NCBI GenBank assembly: GCA_032191485.1
Contig: JAVDOI010000007.1
Location: forward strand, 41,001 to 105,000
Source: Leptoclinus maculatus
Lineage: Eukaryota; Chordata; Actinopteri; Perciformes; Stichaeidae
Reading direction: 5' to 3'
Length of the DNA stretch: 64,000 nucleotides
Part shown: positions 1-12,060 of the stretch, one piece after another
How positions within the stretch are numbered: position 1 is the first letter of the stretch
How the letters are laid out: each line of letters begins with the position of its first letter
The notes under the pieces: generated by a model
What the model was told of the DNA's origin: nothing
Database searches by the model: none
Seen by the model: the letters and a program-made list of their open reading frames with translations, nothing else
Position numbers and translations under genes: made by a program

Positions 1-3000
1 GAGCTGCACTGGACAGGATCAGTTTCAGTGTGGGAATCTTCTGAAGCACATCCCGCATCTTGGTGAGCAGGAAGTCAGTCAGACCATCACGCTCATGCAC
101 CTCATCCTGTTTGAACACAGCAAGTCACTTTAACATGTTCAAACTAAAGTCAAACTGGGAGCTGAAACTTAACACCCAATGAAAATGCTGTTTTTCAAAG
201 AACAATCCCAGCTTCTAATACATGCAGGATAACAGAGTCAAATCATTTTCTGAGACTGTATGTCCTGTTTATTTCTAGTCTTGAGGCTCACCACAATGAC
301 ATGTGTGACAGTTGTCATGCTGGCATCTCCAGCCATCAATGTTCTGAGGAGCACTCCGCTGGTGCAGAAGGTCAGCAGCGTCTTAGGCGAGACCCTGAGG
401 TTTCAAAGTCAACAGTTACTGGAGTCATTAAGTGTTACACAGGCTCGCAAACGTTAGACAGGGAAGTTAAATAGAGGACTTAGAGTCACCTCAGAAGAAC
501 CCTTTTCAGACATTAGTTTTCAGGCAGAGACTGTACTCTAAACAGACAGGGAACAGTCAGTGAGAGGGGAGCAAGGACACTCTCTTCACTAGCACAGTCG
601 CTGTAAATATTGGTGTCCCACCAGTTAGCCTGAGCGAGAGCACTCTACTGTGGAAACAGGTCAGAAAACAGTTGGTATAATGAGGGGAGCGAGGACACTC
701 TCTTCCCTAGTACGGTAGCTGTCAGAATTAGCGCGCCCCCAAGTTAGCCTGAGCGAGAGCACTCTGCTAACACCGAGTGGACACGGTGACGTTAGCGCGC
801 CACTCAATTAGCTCTGCCAACCGTGGAAAACTAACAAACGGTAAGTCTGATGTTACAGAAACAATGTTAATGGATGTCACTGATCGATGTTCACGGGGCG
901 ACTGTGGCTCAGTGGTAGAGCAGGGTCGTCCTTCAATCACAGGATCGGCGGTTCAATCCCCTGCTCCGCTAGTCCATGTCGATATGTCTTTGGGCAAGAC
1001 ACTTAACCCCAAATTGCTCCTGTAGCTGTGCCTTACGGTGTGTGAATGATGTATGAATGTTAGATAGTTCTGATGGGCAGGTGGCACCTTGCATGGTAGC
1101 CCCCGTCATCAGGGTGTGAATGATGACATGTAGTGTTAAAGCGTTTTGAGTGGTCGGAAGACTAGAAAAGCGCTGTACAAGAACAGTCCATTTATCATTT
1201 ACCAAATTAAGATTGAAGATAGGAGCGTCCACCGGTCCGAACAGCGAGACACACCGCTCCCTCTTAAGCGGGACAACTGCAACTCCGACCGGTGGTCACA
1301 AGGCTACAAGCTCCACAAATCTTTAATCATAGACAAATGTAGCTTAAGCTAATGCTACCATGGTAGTTAGCCTGCATAAGCGGGAAGATGAAAAAGGACT
1401 GATCTCTGTGTAGACTGTATTTGTGCAAGCCGAGTTTTGAGGAGGATCCGAGTATCTGACATTTTAAAAAAGATGTATGTTTAAACTGTTGTAATGGTTG
1501 GAAAGCAAACAGAGTGAACTACATTTCACATGGATGTATTAAAATAAATGAATGCAGCATCTTTTACAACATAACTTGCTCACCCACTGCAGACAGTATA
1601 TCAATTGTACATCCGTTAAGAATACAACGGATTGAAAGTTTAATTTAAAAGTGCACAAAGCGGGGAAAGAAGTTAAATTGAATTGAACTAGTTGTTCTAC
1701 TGTAGGTGTAAATGATGAACACATGAAGCGTTAAGATAAGAGGCTCTGATCTACTGTACCTGCTCTCTCGTCTGATGTGATAACCGACAGTCTGGCCCAC
1801 ACTCTCTCCTCTCTCCGCTGCCACTCTCTCAGCCACAGCGATGGCAGCCAGCCGTCTGGGCTGAGTGCAGAAGATCCTGCAGGGCTCTCCATTCCTGCTG
1901 CACTCGTCCAGCATGAACTGTGGGATCTGGACAATGCACAGTGACACAGGATTACCTCCGGCTCAAACCATACATACTACGCAATACTTATCCAATATCA
2001 GTAGATTTAGCCCCTGTTTTAGTGTCACAATATTTCAAAAGAAAAATGAAGAGACAGTTCCAAATTCTCTCATAGTTTCCCGTCTGTATCTTTTAACTTT
2101 CTAGTAAGGACAATAATGACAAAAAAACAACACGTATGTAAAACAGGCAGAAACAAGACTTAAGCCCCAGTTCCACCGAAAGCCGGATGTCCCCGGATAA
2201 AAAGAGGTGAGAACCGGGGTGATCCGCGGTGAACCGGGGTGATCCGGGAAGGAAATCGTCCCGGATGACAACACATTTGACATGTTTCCCGGTTCTACTA
2301 CGGTTCTACAATGGTTCCGCCACGGATCACCCCTGTTCAAGCCTGGTTCATCCCGGATGGCCACGGTTTGACAACGGATGAGCACGGTTTGACCACGGTT
2401 CAACTACGGACACGGCCCGGATGCGTCCCGGATGAAGCGTCAGGGTATAAATAGTTCTGATTTTCAGAGACAAAATCACTCTTCCGAAAATATTTGAAAG
2501 GACAACATGCCGAAAATTAAACCCAAGAAGAAGGCGATGACTGCTGCAAAGAAGAAAGCTGCTGCTGCAGCGGCAGAAGAAGAAAAGAAAAGAAGAGAAG
2601 AAGAATCTTCCTCAGACGACAACAACACGCCGAAAATTAAACCCATCCGGGGTGCTCCGGGGTGTCAACTAGCTCCCGTTTCATCCCGGATTAACACGGC
2701 TATGCTACGGTTCATCCCGGTCTTACTACGGTTCATCCCGGTCCTACTACGTTTCTTCCCGGATGCGCTACGATCAACTCCGCCCCCCTCTCCATTCCAG
2801 GATGTCCCCGGATCACCCCGGATGTTAGTTAGTTGTACGTCCGACGAGCCGCTCGTCTTCCCGGATACGCCGCGGATGGCCACGGTTTTACTACGGTTCA
2901 TCACGGAACGTCCCGGACTGACTACGGTTTCACTACGGTTCCACTCCCGGATGACCCCGGATCTGATCCGTAGTGTATCCGGGGACATCCGTAGTATGTC

Positions 3001-5189
3001 CGGCTTTCGGTGGAACTGGGGCTTAAGAGTGTTAACGTGTTCAAATGTGCTAATTAGCACTGAACATCTGAGGCTGATTGGAATACTGTTAGTTTTGGCA
3101 CTAGTTGAAGAGTCAAGAGGACCACCGAAAAGACTAGGGTTCATCCTATGGGATTCATGAATGTTTGTAGTGGAGATGCGTCAGTCGGGACCAAAGTGTT
3201 GAGGCAGACCCACCTGTGTCGTTTTTCCAGAGCCAGTCTCTCCAACCACCAACACAACCCTGTTTTCTCCGATGAGCCGGAGGATCTCTTCCTGGCGTTC
3301 ATGGACAGGCAGGGAGCTTCGAAAACTGTCCAGTTCTGATGGACTCCTTCTCCGAGGCACCATGGGTATACCGTTGTTCAAGCGCCCGCTAGCCCTGTTC
3401 CTCTCACAGCTGCCGTCTAAGGGAAGAACTGAAGAATGTTGCACAACTCTATATACACAACACATCTGTTGACTTGACATTGAGGTGATTTTTCCATCTT
3501 GAAATGCAACACTTTGTGCTGACTTTTAAGGTTTCCCTCATGTATCCCAGAGGGGTAAGACAACAAGAGGTGGGGAGTATAGACAGCACCCCAGTGGAAG
3601 TAGGTTCTGCCATTTTCATGGAACGGATATTAGCTGTAACTGCATCATTGTAACTCACTGCAGAGTCATAGTTTAGCCAGACACTGACACTCACCAGGTT
3701 CTGCAGCAGCAGACATGTCACTTTTGTTGTTGGGCTGCATGTCTCTGCGTTCCTTAGTGGTGAAGGGAAACCTCTGAAGTAGGCTGCGGATGAAATATAA
3801 GGAGTTGTTGGAGACTGTGAGGGGCATGGTAGGCCGGGGTTTCTCTGAACCGTTCTTCTTCCTGATGGTGAGGGAACGATTTGGTCCTTTCCTGAGAGGG
3901 ATGGAAATAAATTTCTTCCATTAACACACTTGTTAAAACTGATTCAAGCGACAAACACTGTTGCTGTAACTGTTCCAAAAATCTCAGAGTGAGAGTATTC
4001 TGTCAGAAATCACTCTCTGACCTCACCCCTTTCCATCTGAGCAGGGGTTTCTCTATATGTCAACCTTTTTGAGAGAGTGTAGAACATGATTTGATTAACC
4101 AGAATGACCAACCGTTCTGGAGACAGGAGCTCTCAAAGTTGACCCATATGGTACGACCACCCCTCTTAAAGACACAGATATCCTCTTCAATGAACAGCAT
4201 GTTTCTCTGATTATCAGACAGCTAACAAACTGCAGTCACACTTTTGAGCAGGTCCACGTCAGCTACAGCGTAGCCTACAGCAGCTATGTGCTTAGGCTCC
4301 ACAGCTACACCCTATCCCCCTACAAATCCAGCTTTATTGTAAAACAACGTCTAGCCCAGAGGTAGCCAACACGGTGCCCGCGGGCACCTGGGCGACTACC
4401 ATCACTGCTCTTCTGCTCGCAAAACTTTCACCTGCTCGCTCGCGAGTAGCTTTTCTTTTTGACACCAAGTGGGCGGACCCAGTCACCATTGTACAACTAC
4501 ATTTAATTGGTTACAATCCTCGTCTTTGGATTGGCCGGATATCAATCTTACATAACTGATCATTTGTATAAACATGGGACAGAGTTCATGATTTGTTCAA
4601 AAAATGGTAGTGGTTAGTACAAACGAGACATGATTTGAATACCCTTGAAGTAGCTCCAGTTTCAAAAAGGTTGGTGCCCCCTGGGGTCTAGCCATGTGTG
4701 AGAGTGCATGTACCTTTGTAAATGACTCATGTACTCGGATACTTACCCTTTGCTCTTAGAAATGTAACCCAGGGACTGTGCCATTCGATGAATGAAAGCC
4801 CTCTCAGTACTGGACAAGGACGAGGGAAATTCCATCTCTGCCCAGTCAAGGAAAGGAAAAGGGTAAATATGAATACACTTCACAAGACTCAACCATCATA
4901 CCTTCCTGCTCACACTGGGACCAGTAGTGAGCATGACAATGGCCAACCTCTGTCATGTGATTTCACAATAAGTAATGCACACAGAAGTGCGCTGCTTTTA
5001 TTTTCTGATATCAAAGCAGTCGATACCTTTTTGATCACTGTAGTGAAACCGGTCCAGAGAGAGGTTTATCGCTATCTTGACTTCTTCATCGATGTGAATT
5101 TCTTTGAGGCCTTTGGAGCTAGAACCATAGGGCCGTGTGCTTTGCCGCTTGGCTGGTTTCTGTGATGCTGGACCAGCATGATGCGACAT
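1..5189 (-). CDS. ythdc2: YTH domain-containing 2 (3'-5' RNA helicase), N-terminal exons, runs off left edge
   Basis: Seven exons read on the minus strand with canonical splice sites and matching phases: 5027-5189, 4747-4837, 3695-3891, 3214-3416, 1760-1926, 292-394 and 1-106 (continuing left). The chosen ATG is at 5187-5189 and begins MSHHAGPASQK. Exon 1 carries the R3H-region motif IDEEVKIAINLSLDRF. Exon 4 has the Walker A motif GETGSGKTTQ. Exon 5 has IFCTQPRRLAAIAVAERVAA (motif Ia), exon 6 TLLTFCTSGVLLRTLMAGD, and exon 7 the DEAH-type motif II as DEVHER followed by ILSSAA (motif III). This order and wording are specific to YTHDC2 among DEAH helicases. Known role of the family: a cytoplasmic helicase that reads m6A RNA and drives meiotic entry with MEIOC. 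The rest of the helicase, the ankyrin repeats and the YTH domain lie outside the window. No frameshift or missing motif is seen in these exons. Confidence 0.95.
566..772. repeat. Two-copy direct repeat in a ythdc2 intron
   Basis: Two diverged copies of an approximately 90-bp sequence lie about 118 bp apart (about 566-655 and 682-772). Both contain GGACACTCTCTTC and AGTTAGCCTGAGCGAGAGCA. They may be the edge of an older repeat; I cannot assign a family. Confidence 0.6.
893..1206 (+). mobile_element. tRNA-derived SINE (full-length type)
   Basis: The head has a pol III A-box-like sequence (GTGGCTCAGTGGTAGAG, about 904-920) and a B-box-like sequence (GGTTCAATCCC, about 950-960). The body contains GGGCAAGACACTTAACCCC. 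The tail runs through AAAGCG..TTTGAGTGGTCGGAAG to CATTTACCA. This is the usual layout of the common fish tRNA-headed SINE whose 3' end resembles a LINE tail. It lies in an intron of ythdc2, antisense to it. It is not a functional tRNA gene. Confidence 0.85.
2160..3026. mobile_element. Inverted-repeat DNA transposon flanked by TTAA, rich in CCGGAT/ACGGTTC motifs
   Basis: The element spans 2164-3022. It starts with a 24-bp sequence GCCCCAGTTCCACCGAAAGC(CGGA), repeated exactly in inverted orientation at the right end. TTAA lies immediately outside both ends (2160-2163 and 3023-3026), as expected for a TTAA target duplication (piggyBac and Kolobok use this). Both arms are filled with degenerate copies of CCCGGATG, ACGGTTC and CTACGG. 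The middle holds a TATA-like GTATAAATAG (about 2445) followed by an ATG at 2507 opening a Lys/Ala/Glu-rich frame (MPKIKPKKKAMTAAKKKAAA...). The sequence CGAAAATTAAACCCA recurs at about 2512 and 2631. No transposase is recognisable, so it is probably non-autonomous. It sits in the ythdc2 intron between the exons at 1760-1926 and 3214-3416. Confidence 0.85.
4349..4693. mobile_element. Short non-autonomous hAT-like element with 8-bp flanking repeat
   Basis: GTCTAGCC occurs at 4349-4356 and again at 4686-4693. The sequence between starts CAGAGGTAGCCAAC and ends with the imperfect inverse GTTGGTGCCCCCTGGG. An 8-bp duplication and CAG-type ends fit the hAT superfamily. There is no coding potential. 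It lies in a ythdc2 intron. Exact ends are uncertain by 1-2 bases. Confidence 0.65.
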
Positions 5190-5230
5190 GATGCACTGCA
5201 ACACAACAATAGGGACAGCAAGATTTTTGG

Positions 5231-5836
5231 TTGTAGTGCAACGGATCATAAAACTCACAGTTTCGGATCGTATCATATCAGAGTCACGGGTCGTATAAAA
5301 AAGAAAGAAATCGGATCAGCACAAAAGAAAGAAAAGGAGCAAATAGAACTGATCCCTGATCACGTTTGTTTTTGCCTCTGATACTATTTGCAGATCATTG
5401 ATCCATATTGTCAGATACAGATCTCTTTGTTGTTTGATTATAGCAGCTGCTCTACAAGGATCCACAATATATTTTCACCGTCCCAAAAATCATTTCAACC
5501 ACTCTGAAATCTGTAAACCAAGTAAACGCAATACTCATTTTCACCGAACAGAGCCTGAACGCATCACAATGTAACTGAACAGACCCTTCGTTCGTTGTCC
5601 ATTAGCCACTTCACCAGCTCTCCTCCAGCAAAACACTGATTGGTTGTTTACATTGTAACATTATCAGAGACTATAGAAGCATAAATGATGTCCTGATCAC
5701 ATATTAACGAGGTCAGTAAAACCTTATTTCACACTGTGATGGTTAACGTTAAACTGTGTAGTTAATCGGCGGTTCACACGTGTGCTGAACCGTGAGGGGG
5801 ATCTGTACGGATCAACAGTGATCCGTTACACCACAA
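5231..5836. mobile_element. Inverted-repeat element directly upstream of the ythdc2 start codon
   Basis: The left end TTGTAGTGCAACGGATCA and the right end, read in reverse as TTGTGGTGTAACGGATCA, are near-identical inverted repeats. Secondary GGATC-rich copies lie further in. The interior is AT-rich and non-coding. No clear target duplication is seen. The left boundary is only 42 bp from the ythdc2 ATG. Confidence 0.6.
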
Positions 5837-6240
5837 CTTTTCCTGACTTAAGTCATTACTTTTCCAAATCGTATACTATTTAATTACATATTCCTGTATG
5901 GCCACTTGTTTAAAAGACAAAATTATAGCTTCTGTATTTGAGAGGTTGGAGTGGTGAAATGGATAAAATCCTCCATCCACGGTGTCGACTATTATATTGT
6001 GATATTATACAGGACATTTTCTAGAAAATAAATGAAACAACTTTCAAAGAACGGGGCTCAACACTAACTGTTAAAATTGGCTTAAACTCCCCATACACCA
6101 TGAACTCCATTCTCTGTCACCACAAACTGTCTCCGTCTCAACTCAAAGATGTGGATCATGTGATAAGACTCCTATCGGCTCCCACTGGAAGGCATTCTGC
6201 TTTCTTCACTTCCAATCTGTATCTAATGTCTGTGACTAAA

Positions 6241-6500
6241 AGAGCAGGGTCGTCCTTCAATCAGAGGATCGGCGGTTCGATCCCCGGCTCCTCTGGTTGA
6301 TGTGTCCTTGGGCAAGACTCTTAACCCCAAAATTGCTCCCGTAGCTGTGCCTACGGTGTGAATGTTAGTTAGTCCTGATGGTGGGCATGGTAGCCCCTGC
6401 CATCAATGTATGAATGGTGAATGACGACATGTAGTGTGAAAGCGCTTTGAGTGGTCGGAAGACTAGAAAAGTGCTGTACAAGTACATCCATTTACTACCA
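6241..6500 (+). mobile_element. 5'-truncated tRNA-derived SINE
   Basis: Same family as the SINE at 893-1206. It begins inside the tRNA-like head at AGAGCAGGGTCGTCC, keeps the B-box-like GGTTCGATCCCC (about 6273) and the GGGCAAGAC..CTTAACCCC body, and ends at CATTTACTACCA. The A box is missing. Confidence 0.8.
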
Positions 6501-6913
6501 ACATGATGCCAGAATAAACAGCAGGGTTTCTACTAACATTTGAAGACATGGGTGCAGCGCTTAAGTGCGTTTTTCAGAGAATTTTGACCTTTATTTGCTT
6601 GCTTGTTGTTGTTGTTGTTGTTGACAATCGTCAAAAGATAGGTTCTGTTGCCAACTGAGGCTGGCCATGTTGTAAACATGTTCTTCTTTCGGCGGACGAA
6701 AGAGATAAGTTTCCCCCAGTACTGGGCAAGTTTGAGGACTATTGTAAGCCAAGGAAAAACTGAACTTTGTCTTCTGTATCAACAGAGCTGTATGTGACAG
6801 ACCTGCGTCTCAAGAATAAATCTTGTAACTATGGCACTCTGTGATATTCCAGGATGAGAGACCAGATAGTAATAGGAGTGCAGGACAAGTATACAGGCAG
6901 TATATTGCCTGTT

Positions 6914-7199
6914 AAAGGTATAGTTTGGGTGTTTTGAGGTGGGGTTGTATGAAGAACCTCTCCATAGTCTGAAAGTGAAACATATCTGTGATCTCTTCAA
7001 AGCCACCAGGCTCCATTTTTAAATGTATAGACTAGTTCCACTTTCAGTTCAGTTCCATGTCGGAAACACATTCTAAATACAGCACTTCAATTTATTTTGT
7101 ACGTGTCTAAAGTAGGCTTTGCTGCTGTCCACGGCATACAATGGTAATACACAGACTATGGAGACGAACCCTACTTCAAAACACCCAAGCTCTACCTTC
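6914..7199. mobile_element. MITE-like inverted-repeat element
   Basis: The left end AAAGGTATAGTTTGGGTGTT and the reversed right end GAAGGTAGAGCTTGGGTGTT pair imperfectly over more than 30 bp. The left end is preceded by TTAA and the right by TTCAA, suggesting an eroded TTAA duplication. It is non-coding. Confidence 0.6.
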
Positions 7200-8366
7200 A
7201 AGGAATGAATGACTCTGTACCTCTGTCACATTTAATAGTTATTTAAGCTCAATTGTTATTGACAGAGCCTAAGAGACCATAGTTATTAGGATTTTGTTTC
7301 ACAATCCATTTCCAATGTCTGAGTAAATTAGAACTTCATTGCACTTTGAAAGGGTGTACTTGCATTATTATGCTATTATATCATCATTGTATCAGTGGCA
7401 TACAATTATCTTTAAAATGACAATAATATTGTTTATTGCAATTATTTCTGGGACAATATACATTATCCTGACAGGCTAACTACTAACCCTACATGTCTGC
7501 TTAATATACAATCCAGAATGTGTGCATTGTGTCATTCTTACCAGACTGGGAGGAATATCAACTCAGACTGAAGGGGTCAAAGGGCAGAGGGAGGAAGAGA
7601 AGGGATAGTTAAAGTGTCAAATAATGGTAGGCCACATGTTCAACAGTATTATGGAGCTTTTTCACTGGATGTTTATAGTAACGTTGGTTAAAGCTGTAGA
7701 CTTGGACTTGACAGTAAAACATCACAGTAAAGTTGAGTTTGACTGAATGTCTGCGCTACGTGTGACACTAGGGACAAACTATAATAAACTAGACAATAAA
7801 CTGGCAAGTCGGAGTCATTTCAAGTCAACGACACTTACACGAGCGACTAGCACACGCATTGTTGCGGTGGAACGTTTGCTAAGTTAGCTTTAAAGAAACC
7901 TTTCCACAAATGCCCTGTGTGTGTCATTTCACCGGTAACGCAACCGAAACACAGCACTAACTTAACGTTAGCTAGCTTTAAATGACACTTAGCGGGAGGG
8001 CTGAGAAGACACATCAGGATAACACAACTGTAGCCAGCTTCATGTCCAACTTTGTCATAAAACTAATAAAAGCAGATAGCATTACTGTACCGTGATTAGT
8101 GAAGTGCTCCAGCAGTGCTCTCAAACGCCAAGCATCCTTGTCACATTAATGGGACGTGAGAGGTTCCGCGTGTTCTGTACGACAAATACGACAGAACCAA
8201 CTCAAAACGAGCCCATTTAGTTGTTTGCAAATCCCTCTTTTGTTTTTTCTTTTGAAGAGAGACGCAAAGCAAGACAGGTAGTACGAAATAAGAACATGTC
8301 AAAATAAAAGCCAAGGCAATAGAATGAAGTGTTTGTCTATGATGCAAGCACATACCAGGGTAGAAT

Positions 8367-8403
<37 letters not shown>

Positions 8404-8945
8404 GCCGATGGGAGTATGTTAGCAACAGTATTTGACTACATGCGCTTTAATATGCATGTATCCATGTATACAGCAATAATCAACTTTTCGATTAATCGGT
8501 GCATTGTTTCATGCAATACAGTTCGTAATATAGTTTAATCAAAGTCATTTTTGTGTTCACAGAGTTTTTGCTGTTAGCACTGATATTTAATTTCCACCGT
8601 ATTCTGTTCCTTGAGTGAAGGCAGAGCACAGCCTGTAAACGGAGACGCAGAGTTACCATTTCTACCAGTAGATGGCAGTATAAGTGTATTTAAACCATAA
8701 TATTTAGTTATAATTACCTGTGTCTTTGTTCATTATCTATGTTATTGATACAGATGTATTTAATGCAGGTTACTTCATCTGATTTTATTTGATGTTTAGG
8801 GTTAATTTGCAACCTGGTTGTGTACATCATGTATGTACTTGTTATTTTCATGTCATGGAAGAGTGAGCATGTGTAGTTCATGGAGCATTAAATAATGACA
8901 CCGAGGCTTGAGCTGAAAGAGTACTGTAGCTTATCTCATTGGCAG
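7200..8945. other. Non-coding stretch, no gene found
   Basis: AT-rich intergenic DNA with no supported exon. The only distinct feature is a perfect (TA)n run at about 8371-8401. The unassigned stretches 5837-6240 and 6501-6913, apart from a (TTG)n run at about 6602-6622, likewise show nothing recognisable. Confidence 0.5.
8371..8401. repeat. (TA)n microsatellite
   Basis: An uninterrupted TA dinucleotide run of about 31 bp. Confidence 0.95.
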
Positions 8946-9437
8946 GATTGTGTCATGTCTCATCCTAAATTATGCGTTTCTTATTTCATCATTTATCAGT
9001 ATTTCCTGTTTTATTTTGTGTTACTTACCTCTTCTCTCGTTTCAGATCACTTCACGCCTTTGTTTGTTTTCCCGCCACTGTGATTGTCTGCCCCGCCCCT
9101 GATTTAACCCACCTGACTAATCACCTGCACCCCCCCAGTGTATTTAAACCCTGTGTTGCATGTGTCTCTGTTCCAATTAGTATTTTTCGTCCTTTATGTC
9201 AAGTGTTCAAGCAATTTCCTATCATTATGTTACTGGTTTTTGATATCTCTGCCTGTTTTTCCTTGAGCACGTTTTTGCATGATCCCTTGCCTGATTTGTT
9301 TACCTGTTCCGACTGCCTACCCATGTACCGAACCCCTGCTGACAAGTAAAGACTGTTTTACCAACACCTTATCCTGTGTCTGGGTTGTGCGATTGAGTCC
9401 TGTCTTTTCCCTGTGATTCACCAGTTGTAACAGATTG
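8946..9437 (+). mobile_element. Solo LTR with 5-bp target duplication
   Basis: The LTR spans 8951-9432, begins TGTCATG and ends GTAACA. GATTG flanks both sides (8946-8950 and 9433-9437), giving a 5-bp target duplication. Inside are a TATA-like TATTTAAACC (about 9140) and an AGTAAAGAC polyadenylation-like site (about 9346), in the order expected for U3-R-U5 on the plus strand. About 482 bp is typical for fish gypsy/ERV solo LTRs. No internal retroviral sequence follows. Confidence 0.75.
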
Positions 9438-10849
9438 GAAGCAAGAGTGACTGCAGTGGAACAAGGACCAAGGCGTGCCAGTAGTTGTTGCAAGTGGCCC
9501 GCCAGACAGCTGACCTGGGTGCCGATGGCCGCTTAGAAAATCTGTTGACACTCTTACAGCTCCCTAAACTCCAAGCCACTGGAGGTAAGTTGCTTATCAT
9601 GGTGGTGTATTATTCCTTGTGCCTGGAGCACCCCACACACCAAACTGGGATTGGCTTAGTCCATTTGTGGGCAGTTCGTACGGTTACGACTGGAGAAACC
9701 ACAGGGAAAACAGGATTTAAAAGCACTTCCAGAGAGCAGGATGAAGTGCAATAAAAGTCTTTATCAACAGGTTCGGTACACAGGAGATCCGTCAGGTAAT
9801 CGGGCAAACAGTACAGGCAGGGATGAGGCAAAAGTGAGGTAGAGAGAATCTGGTAGAGACCAGGAACAATTACACAAGTCAAATCACTGGAATGCTTTAC
9901 ATGGGGGACAAAGACTAACTGACAGACAGTGGGTCTCTCATTTCCCACTCTTCGATCCTCTGGTTTGTGACCCGGATATCGATCTCGGCGCTCCATCTTG
10001 AAGGAGATCCCAATTCCTAAAATGCATCTCGAGGATCGAGGAGGCCCAATAGTTCAAGGGTTTTCTCTGCCCTCGAAGGATCAGAAATGTACTTTAAAGA
10101 TGTCAGTCTGTGTCAGTCCTCCTGCTTCTAAAGTCCAGCTGCTACGTGGTCATCCTAACAGAAACCTTGAACATGCTATGTACTGTACCTGGTGTGGCAG
10201 TGAGCATGCTTTGTTTTGCATTGTTAGGGACTGGCCATGTTGTCATATTGCTTGAGTGGATGCACCCGCTGTTGTGTACCTCACAGGAAAAGTCCTGTCA
10301 AGTGATATGCTCTCGCTCTGGGCTGAAAAAAGAGCTGATGACCATCATGACAGGGGATATTAAAGGTGCAGCATTACAATCCTCTGGCCCCACGATCTCA
10401 TTCTAAGTGTTTATTCTTCCTATAGAGCCTTTCTTGGAAACATGTAGGCAACTAACCTAGAATATAATCAATGTACTATCCTTCAATCTGAGGAGAAAAG
10501 ACATTGAAATGTTTGACATAGTATTTAAAATTCATGTTAACAAGCAAACAGCCACAAGTGGAAAAAACAACTTTATTAATATTCACATTTTAAGTCAAAA
10601 CACCATTGAAGCCAAAGAAGCTTGAGTGTTATTAATACATTTAAATTATTCAAATAGACCTTGTAGTTAGAGAGTAAGGCCCCTTTGAGTATGGGTATAG
10701 TATTTTCGAGCAGAAGCCTAAAAATAGGGCTAGTTACCAGAAGGTTAAAGTACTTTGTTAAAGTAGTACTAGTACTACATGTATCTGTGCAGTACAAGTA
10801 TGTGTGTTTAGTTTTACGTATGTGTTCATATTTTATTCAGATTGTTTGA
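9438..10849. other. Non-coding stretch, no gene found
   Basis: Short open frames only, without splice-consistent exons, conserved motifs or repeats I can name. Confidence 0.4.
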
Positions 10850-11570
10850 TGAGGAGGATATTTTGTATCAAAATCCTTTTAGCACAAAAGTAATCTAAAT
10901 ACTTAAAATGATCAAAGTTCTTATGAAATATGCAAAATCCTTATTTAGAAAATTAAATAAACTTATGAAATAAGAAAAAAACATAATTACAATATAATTA
11001 ATAAGCAAAATCCTTAATTATATATTATTGTAAATTCATGAATTACAAAATAAGCTACATTTGAATGAAAAAGGTAATTTTGTTAATTACAAAATCAAGC
11101 AAAACGCTCATGATTTAAGCAAAATCCTTTATTATAATGTTTTTTAATTCCTTAATTACAAAATTAACTCAATTTACGAAGAACAAAAATTAGCTAAATT
11201 ATTGTGAAATAAGCAAAATCCTTAACTATAACAAAAATTGTAAATTCCTTGATTGCAACATTATTTACATTCATGAAGTACAAAATAAGCAAAATTCTTA
11301 TGAAATAAGTAATATCCTAAATTACAAAATTAACCAAATGCATATGTTTTAAGTAAAACCCACTAATTATAAAAAAAACAGGCAAAATCAATAATTACAA
11401 TTGTCTTATGATGCAAGCAAAATCCTTAATTATAACAAATAAGCAAAATCCTTAATAACAACATTCTTATGAAATAAGAAAAGCCTTAATTATAAAAAAA
11501 TAAGTAAAATCCTTATTTACAGAATGAAGTAAAATCATGAAGAACAACAATGAGCAAAATAGAAACATTT
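10850..11570. repeat. AT-rich degenerate repeat region
   Basis: Very AT-rich DNA with many diverged copies of a short phrase close to AATAAGCAAAATCCTTAATTAT (for example near 11010, 11105, 11210, 11425 and 11445). The spacing is irregular, so this is a decayed tandem repeat rather than an array with a fixed period. No coding potential. Confidence 0.6.
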
Positions 11571-12060
11571 CTGAATGACAAATGAAAGAGGTTTTAGTGG
11601 CTGATCACAGCGATTATTATGATTATCTTTTAACTAAATGTTGTCCTGCTGCCAAAATCTTGCTCACTACAATAAGTGAAGTCATGAAGTTCATTATATG
11701 TTTAAAGGACAAACAGCAACAGATTGTCAACATTGAGTATCGTTCTACAGAATGTAGAAGATAGAAGTCAATGTTTCATGTTTATTCTAATATCTCACAT
11801 TAACATTGTTCCTCATAGTCTTTGGTTTCTGCTTGGACTCTGGTAAACCTGCTCTCAAGTCTACTTTTAAATGAAACTTTATATCTGTGAGGTGTTTTTA
11901 AAGAGTCACGTCTTCAGCAGGAACCAATGGGCTTGGAGCTGAGAGCCACAGACAGGAAGTCAGAACGTGTGGAGAGACCAACACATTGTTGAGAGGAAGA
12001 AAGACGGGCTGTAATAATGTGATATCATATTCAGCCTTCTGGTTTAAGGGAACATGCGTA

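Noticed and set aside
895..970. Functional tRNA gene
   Set aside because: A- and B-box-like sequences are present, but no cloverleaf fits and the sequence continues into a SINE body and tail; a truncated copy exists at 6241.
6591..6782. Polyglutamine protein on the minus strand
   Set aside because: Short frame over a TTG repeat with no splice or homology support.
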